Source: CAZBNB01 sp964493245
GTDB taxonomy: Bacteria > Pseudomonadota > Gammaproteobacteria > Legionellales > Legionellaceae
Reading direction: 5' to 3'
Length of the DNA stretch: 64,000 nt
NCBI GenBank assembly: GCA_964493245.1
Contig: CAZBNB010000005.1
Span: 1-64,000, forward strand
Positions within the stretch are counted from its first letter, which is position 1. The number at the start of each line of letters is the position of its first letter. The position numbers were made by a program, and so were the translations under genes. Positions 35,094-43,008 of this stretch are shown here, piece by piece. Under the pieces are notes generated by a model. The model made no database searches and had not been told where the DNA came from. It worked only from the letters and a program-made list of their open reading frames with translations.

Positions 35094-37022
35094 ATGGAAA
35101 AAATGTTAATTAATGCCACGCAAAATGAAGAAATTCGCGTCGCGCTTGTCAAAGATCAGTATCTTTACGATCTAGACATCGAATGCCTAGCCGAAATCAA
35201 AAAGAAAGGCAACATATACAAAGCAGTCGTCACACGTAGAGAACCGAGCCTGGATGCCATTTTTGTAGAATATGGTGCCAAACGTCAAGGCTTTTTACCC
35301 TTAAAAGAAATCGCCCCCACTTATTTCAACCAAACAGCTCATAATGATGAAAAGCCGTCCATTACATCGCTTATCAAAGAAGGCCAAGAGCTCTTGGTAC
35401 AAGTTGATAAAGAAGAGCGCGGCAATAAAGGCGCAGCATTAACAACCTTTATTACTCTTGCAGGATGCTACTTAGTTCTCATGCCAAACAGCCCTCGATC
35501 AGGCGGTATTTCCCGCCGTATCGAAGGTGATGATAGAGACGAGCTCAAAGAAACGCTCAATGCATTGCATCTAGACGAAGACATGGGAATTATTATACGC
35601 ACCGCCGGCGTAGGCAAAAGCCAAGACGAGCTACAAGCTGATCTGGATATGCTTTACAAACAATGGCAAGCGATCAGTGCCGCCGCGCAAAATCAATTAG
35701 CGCCTTGTTTAATTCACCAAGAAGGCGATGTGATCATTCGTTCTATTCGCGATAATTTACGCAAATCAATTGGTGAAATCATCATTGACGATCATGCTTC
35801 TTATATCAAAGCCAAACGTTATATTGAGCAAGTCAAGCCTGACTTTATTCCACATTTAAAGCTCTACAACAATCACATTCCTTTATTCAATCTGTACCAA
35901 ATTGAAAGCCAAATCGAAACCGCCTACCAACGCGAAGTGAAACTACCTTCTGGCGGTGCATTGGTCATCGATCGCACAGAAGCACTGGTTTCCATTGATA
36001 TTAACTCCGCCAAAGCCACCGGTGGTACAGATATCGAAGCTACCGCACTCAATACCAACCTAGAAGCCGCAGAAGAGATCGCAAGACAATTACGTTTGAG
36101 AGATCTAGGCGGATTAGTGGTGATTGATTTTATTGACATGAGCGCCAGCAAAAACCAACGGGATGTTGAAAATCGCTTGAAAGAAGCATTGAAAGCCGAT
36201 CGCGCCCGTATACAAGTCGGACGCATTTCTCGCTTTGGTCTATTAGAAATGTCGCGTCAGCGTTTACGGCTGTCTTTAGGGGAAACCGTACAAGAAGTTT
36301 GCCCTCGCTGCGAAGGCCGCGGTACCGTCAGAAATATTCAGTCGCATAGTTTATCTATTATCCGCTTGATTGAAGAAGAAGCTCTCAAAGAGAAGGTCGC
36401 TGAAATTCAAGTCCAATTGCCTGTCGATATGGCGACATACATCATGAATGAAAAGCGCGATTTTATATATAATATTGAAAAACGGCATAATGTACGCGTA
36501 CTGATTATTTCTAACCCTTATTTACAATCACCACAATATCAAATTGCTCGTTTGAAAGAAGAAAACTTAAGCAAGCAAAAAAAACCAAGCTACGAGTTGA
36601 TCCAACAACCAGAGCCCCATCTCACCCCTGCGGAAAAACCAGTTCAAATCGATCAACCTGTTGTTAAATTATTTGACGAAACTTATCTACAACAAACGAA
36701 AAAACCCGGCTTGATACAGCGTCTTATCAATCGATTAGCCGGCGAAGAAATGGCAACACCGGCGACGGATAATAGTCATTCCGTCAAACCAGCGCACGAA
36801 CACACTGCATCACAGCGCACTAAAAATCATCCTAAGCAAGAGAGACACACCTCGCCACATAATCGCAACAAACGGCGCCACCATGCACAAAATGGCCATA
36901 AGCCGAATCCAAATCAAGTCAGTAATCAAAAGAAAAAAAGCAATTCACCAAATACTGTAAAAGCAGCCCCCATCAAGTCAGAAAAAAAGATGACAGTGGA
37001 TTTAGGGGGAGATAACGATTAA
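35094..37022 (+). CDS. rne: Ribonuclease E
   Basis: Main endoribonuclease for mRNA decay and rRNA/tRNA processing. 642 residues from ATG 35094 (MEKMLINATQNEE, the usual start, behind AAGGGG). S1 RNA-binding domain about residues 35-125, 5'-sensor and DNase I-like catalytic core with VSIDINSAKATGG and LVVIDFIDM, zinc-link CPRCEGRGTV near 405. After about residue 510 comes a short, basic, low-complexity tail of ~130 residues, far shorter than the E. coli scaffold arm, so degradosome contacts are probably reduced or different. Confidence 0.94.
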   Translation: MEKMLINATQNEEIRVALVKDQYLYDLDIECLAEIKKKGNIYKAVVTRREPSLDAIFVEYGAKRQGFLPLKEIAPTYFNQTAHNDEKPSITSLIKEGQELLVQVDKEERGNKGAALTTFITLAGCYLVLMPNSPRSGGISRRIEGDDRDELKETLNALHLDEDMGIIIRTAGVGKSQDELQADLDMLYKQWQAISAAAQNQLAPCLIHQEGDVIIRSIRDNLRKSIGEIIIDDHASYIKAKRYIEQVKPDFIPHLKLYNNHIPLFNLYQIESQIETAYQREVKLPSGGALVIDRTEALVSIDINSAKATGGTDIEATALNTNLEAAEEIARQLRLRDLGGLVVIDFIDMSASKNQRDVENRLKEALKADRARIQVGRISRFGLLEMSRQRLRLSLGETVQEVCPRCEGRGTVRNIQSHSLSIIRLIEEEALKEKVAEIQVQLPVDMATYIMNEKRDFIYNIEKRHNVRVLIISNPYLQSPQYQIARLKEENLSKQKKPSYELIQQPEPHLTPAEKPVQIDQPVVKLFDETYLQQTKKPGLIQRLINRLAGEEMATPATDNSHSVKPAHEHTASQRTKNHPKQERHTSPHNRNKRRHHAQNGHKPNPNQVSNQKKKSNSPNTVKAAPIKSEKKMTVDLGGDND

Positions 37023-37045
37023 ATTTGAATAAAATCCCCTCTCAG

Positions 37046-37073
37046 ATTCGGCTACATGCATCAGTAGCCGAAT
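37046..37073 (+). terminator. 10-bp stem-loop after rne
   Basis: ATTCGGCTAC and its complement around an 8-base loop, 24 bases after the rne stop. It lacks a long U run, so it may be a 3' processing structure. Confidence 0.5.
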
Positions 37074-37268
37074 ACCCTTCTGATCGTCATACACACTTTT
37101 CAAAAAAAACTCTATTTTATTCGTAAATAATAAACAATTAGATTTTAAAAAAAACAAAAAACCCAAAAAAAACGTGATTTTTTTTAAAATATATAGTATC
37201 ATGGGCATCGAACTTTATCTGATCACAAAAAATACCATTTGTTTTTTATTTTAGAACTGGAGGATGAC

Positions 37269-39305
37269 ATGGAAAACCGCCCGGAAACAAACAACCCAAC
37301 AAACAACTTAGAAAGTCAAGGTCAAGTAGCCGCCCCTGTTAACGTAGCAACACCGAAACAAGTTCTACAAAAGAAAGTAAGCATTTTCAGTCTAACTAAT
37401 AACTTTAGAAAACAGACTAGTATTGAAGAAACAGACGAGCAAGTAGCGCAATCAGTTACCGACGCAGAAACAGAATTAACAGCAATAACAAAGACATTAG
37501 CAGATTTAGAAGATCTAATCGAAAACACAGAAAAAAACATCGAAAAAGCGCTGGCAGATGAAACGTTGGCTCTCAACAAGATATCAGATGCTGAAAAAAT
37601 AATAGCCGACTTGAAAACTACTGCACAAACAGCAATAAATAACGCGAAAATAGCAGAAACAAAAACCGTAAATGATGCCACAGCAGCTGCCAACACAACA
37701 GAAAAAGCAGTGCAAGATGCTATAGAAGCAGCCGCAAAAGCGGCCGAAGACGCTGCAGAAAAAGAAGCTCAAGCAGAAGGACAAAAAAGAATCGATTTGG
37801 CAACTGCACAAAAAGATAAAAAAATCAATGCAGCAAAAGCAGCTGCAGCGGAAGCCGAGCTTGAAGCAGAACTAGAGCAGACAAGTGCACAAGAGAAAAA
37901 CAATCCTGCCACAGAACCAGAAAGAACGATAATGAGATCAGCCAGCTCATTCATTACACTGAAAGCTGCCCGTAATATGATGGGAGTTCGCACTGCAAGT
38001 GTCAACGTAGCAAGCGGCAGTAAGCTTGAGGCTCTACAAGCAAAAAATGCAGCTGATATCGCAACACTGGAAACAACAGAAAAAAACAAAATAGAAAAAA
38101 TAAAAGAAAAAAATAAGAAAGATATAGCACAAGCCAAAACGAACGCTGGAAAAGCAATCAGAAAAAATACAGATAACGTAGCAAAGCTAAATGAAGCACA
38201 CAGAGTGTGTACTCAAACAATTGCTCAGGCAACACAACAGGCAGCAACAGCGAGAAAAACTGCAGAAAAAGGTGCGGAAACCACGAGAGACACTGAAGTA
38301 AAAGCAGCAACTGCGAAATTGGATCAATTAAAAAGCGAATGGACAACAGCGAAAAAAACCCGCATAACATCCCAACTAGCGCTGAAAAATGCAACTACTC
38401 AAAGAACAGAGGCAACAAACCAGAAAGCAGCAATAGTACAAAAGTTAGCATCATTAAAAGCTAAATCTGAAGAAAGAGAAGCGTTAAGAACAAAAAAAGA
38501 TCCCGCACCTGTAGATCCGGCACCTGAGGTAAAAGATCCTGTAGTAGTAGTAAAAGAACCTACGCTAGCAACAACGACTGTTCATGACACAACTGCTAAC
38601 GATAAAGACGATACTGTCAAAAAATTAGCGACGTTTTTTGCTGATATCGATGACGATCATGTTGAGGAAGAAGATAAAAATATAGCCATACAAACAGCTA
38701 AGGCACCCACTTCAGTAGCTGGGAATGGTGCTGCACCAGTAGTAGAAGCTGATAAAGGTGAGCCCTTGAATCCTGGAACAGGATCTACTGCTCAAACGGA
38801 TATAGCAACTGATGAAGTAACAAACACAGCAACTGCTGAAAAAGAAAATAGCTCCTTCATTTTCAGCACATTACTTGCATTAGAAGCAAAAATGCGCCCT
38901 ATCTTTAAAGATGGAAGAGCAATTTTCGCTACACTGGGATTGTTCTTGTTAGCTGCTGGTATTGTGGTTGCCCTGACTTATGGTGTTTCTGCTTGTCCGC
39001 TACTTGCCTTATGGGTTACTCCATTGGCGGCAAATCAAATACTTGGCATTGCGATCGCTGTCGGCGCTATTAGTGGCATAAGTCTCGGTCTTGGTGTCTA
39101 CGGTATGATGGCGAGAAATAATATTTCGCTTCCTAAAACGTCAATATATAATTGGTCGCTTCCTAAAATGTCAATATTTGCAAGAAAAACGCCTAATGAT
39201 GCAAAGGGTGTTGCACCAGCCAATGACGCCGCCATCGAAGCAAAAGATGACACGTCATCAGCAAAATCAGATAGTCATACAATGGGAATGGGGGGTTCAG
39301 TTTAA
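37269..39305 (+). CDS. Large Ala/Lys/Glu-rich coiled-coil protein with C-terminal membrane hairpin
   Basis: 678 residues with no recognised family. Residues ~50-420 are extremely rich in Ala, Lys, Glu and Thr with few hydrophobics, predicting long coiled coils. A Pro/Val/Asp-rich linker follows (about 415-540), then two hydrophobic helices (about 550-615) and a polar tail. It lacks a signal peptide. GGAGG precedes ATG 37269. Its successor at 39762 has a similar plan (polar repeat region, two C-terminal membrane helices, polar tail), so the two may be paralogues in layout. Coiled coils plus a membrane hairpin resemble intracellular-pathogen effectors, but this is inference. Confidence 0.6.
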   Translation: MENRPETNNPTNNLESQGQVAAPVNVATPKQVLQKKVSIFSLTNNFRKQTSIEETDEQVAQSVTDAETELTAITKTLADLEDLIENTEKNIEKALADETLALNKISDAEKIIADLKTTAQTAINNAKIAETKTVNDATAAANTTEKAVQDAIEAAAKAAEDAAEKEAQAEGQKRIDLATAQKDKKINAAKAAAAEAELEAELEQTSAQEKNNPATEPERTIMRSASSFITLKAARNMMGVRTASVNVASGSKLEALQAKNAADIATLETTEKNKIEKIKEKNKKDIAQAKTNAGKAIRKNTDNVAKLNEAHRVCTQTIAQATQQAATARKTAEKGAETTRDTEVKAATAKLDQLKSEWTTAKKTRITSQLALKNATTQRTEATNQKAAIVQKLASLKAKSEEREALRTKKDPAPVDPAPEVKDPVVVVKEPTLATTTVHDTTANDKDDTVKKLATFFADIDDDHVEEEDKNIAIQTAKAPTSVAGNGAAPVVEADKGEPLNPGTGSTAQTDIATDEVTNTATAEKENSSFIFSTLLALEAKMRPIFKDGRAIFATLGLFLLAAGIVVALTYGVSACPLLALWVTPLAANQILGIAIAVGAISGISLGLGVYGMMARNNISLPKTSIYNWSLPKMSIFARKTPNDAKGVAPANDAAIEAKDDTSSAKSDSHTMGMGGSV

Positions 39306-39355
39306 TTAGTGCTCAAATCTTTTTTAATATATCTTAGATATATAAGAAAGATACC

Positions 39356-39391
39356 AAACGCCTCTGAGCCAAACTCAGAGGCGTTTTTTTT
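39356..39391 (+). terminator. Strong intrinsic terminator
   Basis: A 13-bp stem, AAACGCCTCTGAG and its complement, 5-base loop, followed by a run of T. It lies 50 bases after the coiled-coil protein stop, so the next gene needs its own promoter. Confidence 0.92.
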
Positions 39392-39593
39392 ATAAGAACC
39401 CCTTCCTCTACTTCAATTTTTTCAAAATCCACGAAAAAACAAATGACACTCTTGTTGAAAAAAAAACAACAGTATGATAAAAAGCAACCAAAAAGTATGC
39501 TTAAGCGATCTGAATTTTGTCAGATCGACAAAGGCTCGCCACGGATGCACTGAAATGATTGAAATCACACAAGCAGATACTCATCATCTCAGC

Positions 39594-39635
39594 ACTCAGT
39601 ACTCAGTACTCAGTACTCAGTACTCAGTACTCAGC
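39594..39635. repeat. Heptanucleotide tandem repeat (ACTCAGT)
   Basis: Five perfect copies of ACTCAGT and a sixth with one change, about 127 bases upstream of the next gene start. Seven is not a multiple of three, and slippage here would change promoter spacing or shift any frame crossing it. The remainder of 39392-39761 has a small hairpin at 39506-39527 and no gene. Confidence 0.9.
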
Positions 39636-39761
39636 ATGATCAACATGGGATCACATAAAAGAACAAAAAAACATTTAGCTCAACTATTGACCTAAATGAT
39701 AAATTAAAGTAGAATATTGTTTCATTTGTACAAAATCAGACATACTAACGGAGACTTAACC

Positions 39762-41357
39762 ATGACAACAGAAACGCAGTCAAGCACACCTGAGAACGTA
39801 GAAACAGGATCACCTACTAACACAAGTAGTAGTAACGACACTCCTAAAGCAAACCCTCCTGCTCCAGTAGAGCTTGTTGTACCTGCTACTAAGCCGTTCC
39901 CAAAGGCATATAAGTTTAAATGCCCAGAAGAATGGAATTTGAATGACAGCGACGCCACTAATTTTATAGAGCAGTTTAAATTAAATGTACTAGCAAAAGA
40001 AAAACAAATACAGATTAAAAAACAAGAAAATAGATATATATCTTTTTATGTACAAGACGAATCGCAACTTGCTAGAATACAAGAAGAATTTGATACTTTT
40101 GCTCAGAGTATTGATGACTCTAAGAGCAAGGCTACTCCTGCTCCAGAAACTGTTGTTGCTAATCTAAACAACGCTACAACAGCAAGTGCTGCCGCTACAG
40201 GAACACCGACTGATCCAGTAACTGGTGTNNNNNNNNNNNNNNNNNNNNNNNNNNNNNNNNNNNNNNNNNNNNNNNNNNNNNNNNNNNNNNNNNNNNNNNN
40301 NNNNNNNNNNNNNNNNNNNNNNNNNNNNGCTCCAGAAACTGTTGTTAATTCAAACCCTACAACAGCAAGTGCTGCCGCTACAGGAACACCGACTGATCCA
40401 GTAACTGGTGTTAATCCTGCTCCAGTAGAGCCTGTTGTACCTGCTCCAGAAACTGTTGTTAATTCAAACCCTACAACAGCAAGTGCTGCCGCTACAGCAA
40501 CAACACCTGCTCCAGTAGACGCTAATCCTGCTCCAGAAACTGTTGTTAATCCAAAAAACGCTGAAACAGCAAATGTTTCAAATCATCAAAAATTCCCAGG
40601 AACATATAAATTTACATGTCCAAGCGATTTGGATGCTACTGAATTTCTAACTCGACTGGAATCAACTGTACAGAAAAAAGATCAAGAAATAACAACTGCG
40701 AAAAGAAAAAAAGATTCGATATCTTTGCGTGTACAAAACCAAGCGCAACTTGATATGATCGGCGAAGAGTTTGTTGCTATTCGTGATGCTTTGCGAACCG
40801 CTAATAACAATGGGTCTGATCCAGTAGTAGACAAAGAAGCGGGTATTAAACTAGCCGCTACTTCAACAGCAACTAAGGTTGATGACGACAAATCGTTCCT
40901 TCAACTGTCAGCCGCCTTCGTGATGAGGGTATACGCTAGTCCAACGTTCCGCAATCGTTGGACACAAATCGTGCTTGGTCTATTGGCAATTGCTGCGGCA
41001 CTTGTACTGGCTAGCTTCCTTGTGATGCATTTCAGCCCTGCTGCTATGACAGCCGCTTTACCACTTGTGGCTCATGCGCTTACTGGATTATCAGCTGCAG
41101 CGTTTAATGCGATGATTGGTGTATCTGCCGGTGCCTTAGCTGTTTTCACAGGCTTGCTGGTTACATCGCTCTTTGCTAGACGTGATTATAATACACCTAC
41201 TAAGAAAGCAGCTGGTGCTAGCACAAACGAGACAATGGTTGGTAGAATCTGGGCGTCAGTGTTTAGTGGTAAAAAGGATGCTGTCTCTGCAGCTACGAAT
41301 GTTGCTGACAATGCTAAAGAGCAATTACATTCAACAATAGTTCCTGCTCAAGTTTAA
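39762..41357 (+). CDS. Repeat-rich membrane-hairpin protein with duplicated domain and assembly gap
   Basis: Unrecognised family. A ~70-residue domain occurs twice: near residues 45-116 (YKFKCPEEW to ARIQEEFDTF) and near 280-346 (YKFTCPSD to DMIGEEFVAI). Between them are Pro/Ala/Thr-rich 38-residue tandem repeats (PAPETVVNSNPTTASAAATG units), interrupted by 100 N bases, so the true length is unknown. Two hydrophobic segments (about 403-473) follow, then a polar tail. GGAG precedes ATG 39762. The layout resembles the preceding coiled-coil gene. Candidate surface or effector protein; function unknown. Confidence 0.65.
   Translation: MTTETQSSTPENVETGSPTNTSSSNDTPKANPPAPVELVVPATKPFPKAYKFKCPEEWNLNDSDATNFIEQFKLNVLAKEKQIQIKKQENRYISFYVQDESQLARIQEEFDTFAQSIDDSKSKATPAPETVVANLNNATTASAAATGTPTDPVTGXXXXXXXXXXXXXXXXXXXXXXXXXXXXXXXXXXAPETVVNSNPTTASAAATGTPTDPVTGVNPAPVEPVVPAPETVVNSNPTTASAAATATTPAPVDANPAPETVVNPKNAETANVSNHQKFPGTYKFTCPSDLDATEFLTRLESTVQKKDQEITTAKRKKDSISLRVQNQAQLDMIGEEFVAIRDALRTANNNGSDPVVDKEAGIKLAATSTATKVDDDKSFLQLSAAFVMRVYASPTFRNRWTQIVLGLLAIAAALVLASFLVMHFSPAAMTAALPLVAHALTGLSAAAFNAMIGVSAGALAVFTGLLVTSLFARRDYNTPTKKAAGASTNETMVGRIWASVFSGKKDAVSAATNVADNAKEQLHSTIVPAQV
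40229..40328. other. Scaffold gap of 100 N inside a tandem repeat
   Basis: Exactly 100 N, the usual placeholder for a gap of unknown size, placed within 114-bp repeats. Copy number here is not determined by this assembly. Confidence 0.97.
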
Positions 41358-41394
41358 TACAAAAAAGAAACATTCTTCATTATAAAAAACCTTT

Positions 41395-41428
41395 AAGCCG
41401 CTTTAGCAAATGTTAAAGCGGCTTTTTT
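41395..41428 (+). terminator. Intrinsic terminator after the repeat-rich protein
   Basis: AAGCCGCTTT pairs with AAAGCGGCTT across a 10-base loop, followed by T residues, 38 bases after the stop. Confidence 0.9.
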
Positions 41429-41672
41429 ATATCCAAATTCGACACGCGCATCAACCAGATATGAGCGCTTGTTGGCAATTGTTGATACAGCTAAAACCAG
41501 GCTAACTTGCACAAGTTCAGCTTGTATTCGTTAAATGAGCTATCTATTCGCGCCACTCAAATTAAAATTTGCGCTAAATTCTCTTGATTTTTAACTCACC
41601 CCTTCAAATACCAACAGACACTAGATTTTTTCTTGACAACATTCAAGAAAAAAGACACAATCACGCCCTCAT

Positions 41673-41749
41673 GGCTATGTAGCTCAGCTGGTTAGAGCGC
41701 GGCACTCATAATGCTGAGGTCGGTGGTTCGAGTCCACCCATAGCCACCA
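41673..41749 (+). tRNA. tRNA-Met (CAU), elongator type
   Basis: Acceptor arms GGCTATG and CATAGCC pair, CCA is encoded, anticodon loop CTCATAA gives CAU. The acceptor stem and body resemble elongator tRNA-Met rather than tRNA-Ile2 or initiator tRNA, though CAU alone cannot decide between Met and Ile2. Confidence 0.92.
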
Positions 41750-41899
41750 TTTTCAAATTCAATACCATCCCAGAGCGTCTTACAGCCCTTGATTTACAGG
41801 CTCTTTCCCATTTTCAGGGCACTCGCTGTTCAACAACAAAGCACTCTAACACCAGTTCTATAATTTTATGTTGCTGTATAAACACCTCTTGAGGCATTT

Positions 41900-41961
41900 T
41901 ATACCCATTAGGGTATATTAATGACAAAATACCGTGTAGGGTATATAATCTATATATACCT
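41900..41961 (+). promoter_or_regulatory. Two palindromic operators upstream of hipB
   Basis: Palindrome TATACCC-N4-GGGTATA (41900-41917) and GGTATATA-N5-TATATACC (41940-41960) share the half-site GGGTATA, with ATATAATC between the latter arms resembling a -10 box. Autorepression by HipB at paired palindromes is known in E. coli (different sequence). The leader 41750-41899 shows nothing else. Confidence 0.65.
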
Positions 41962-41979
41962 CTTAACGGATAGCTTCAT

Positions 41980-42231
41980 ATGCTGATTCACTCACCACGA
42001 GAGTTAGGTATTCTAATAAAAAACCAAAGAAAAAAACTTGGGTTAACTCAAAAAGAAATAGGAAATTTAGTCGGGCTAAAACAAAAAACCATCTCGGCAA
42101 TTGAAAATAATCCTGAGCACACAAAACTGAATACCTTGTTTAAAGTATTATCAGCACTTGAAACAGAAGTACACCTATTTTCCAAAGACGCTTTGAATAA
42201 AATGACAACGCAATGGAAGGATGAGTGGTGA
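41980..42231 (+). CDS. hipB: HipB-like XRE antitoxin
   Basis: 83 residues, HTH_3 domain: LGILIKNQRKKLGLTQKEIG, then GLKQKTISAIENNPEHTKL. Usual partner and repressor of HipA-type kinases. It overlaps the start of the hipA-like gene by four to seven bases. Two palindromes in the promoter region are probable binding sites. Confidence 0.88.
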   Translation: MLIHSPRELGILIKNQRKKLGLTQKEIGNLVGLKQKTISAIENNPEHTKLNTLFKVLSALETEVHLFSKDALNKMTTQWKDEW

Positions 42232-42925
42232 AAAAAAACGCAATACTGTGTGTTTCTATGAATGGCATGTTCGTGGGCAAACTAGAAAAAATGTCTCATG
42301 GAGGATTAACATTTATCTACGAAAAAACCTGGTTAAATCAACCTGGATCCAGGCCAATTTCGCTTTCGTTGCCACTCACTGAGCAACCTTATCGCGGTGA
42401 TATTGTTTACAATTTTTTTGATAATTTATTACCAGATAATCCTCAAATACGCGCTAGAATTCAAACAAGCTTTCAGATACCTACCAACCAACCCTTTGAT
42501 TTATTAGCGACAATTGGTAGAGATTGCGTGGGAGCCGTACAACTCACGCCAAATGCAATGCCCATGTTTGAAAAAAAAATTAAGTATAAACCACTCACTT
42601 CATCTCAAATTGCTTCTATTTTACATCATTACTCATTCATACAAAGCAATTACAAAGCCAAAAAATAAAAATGGCCATGGCTTTAAAAGGTAAAAACAAT
42701 CATTATCACTGGCAGCACTTGCAGCGCCGGTATTTTTTAGAAACAGCCAAAGCAGCGCATTACCCTGTAGATAAGGCAGAATATTTATTAAACGAAATGT
42801 TAGAAAAAACTGATTATGCCATCACCAGCGTCGCTCAAAAGCTACCAAGCACATTTCCTAAAAGTATTTCTCAGCCAATTTTTGAGGGTTTGCAAAAAAC
42901 AAAAGAAAAACTCTCAAAACGTTAG
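42225..42925 (+). pseudogene. hipA: HipA toxin kinase, internally deleted and frameshifted
   Basis: The first frame (42225-42668, 147 residues) is the HipA N-terminal domain (LEKMSHGGLTFIYEKTWL; YNFFDNLLPDNPQIRARI; GRDCVGAVQL). A stop follows, and a second frame (42671-42925) carries the HipA C-terminus (MALKGKNNHYHWQHLQRR). The central ~200 residues with the ATP-binding and catalytic Asp motifs are missing, so no active kinase can be made. Full-length HipA is ~440 residues. The HipB partner is intact. Confidence 0.88.
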
Positions 42926-43008
42926 ATTCCCAAATACATTCGTATAGTATTTCGCAATTACCCCCTATTGCTAATCATGAATTTTAGATATGATGTAGTT
43001 CAGGGTGT

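Noticed and set aside
37322..38394. Minus-strand frames rich in Ser/Phe/Cys under the coiled-coil gene
   Set aside because: They are mirror images of the biased plus-strand composition; the plus frame has a ribosome site and a terminator.
39594..39635. Possible CRISPR array
   Set aside because: The unit is only seven bases with no spacers; no cas genes are present in the window.
39474..39695. 73-codon frame over the heptamer tract
   Set aside because: No homology or ribosome site; the repeated LSTQYSV text is only the translated ACTCAGT repeat.
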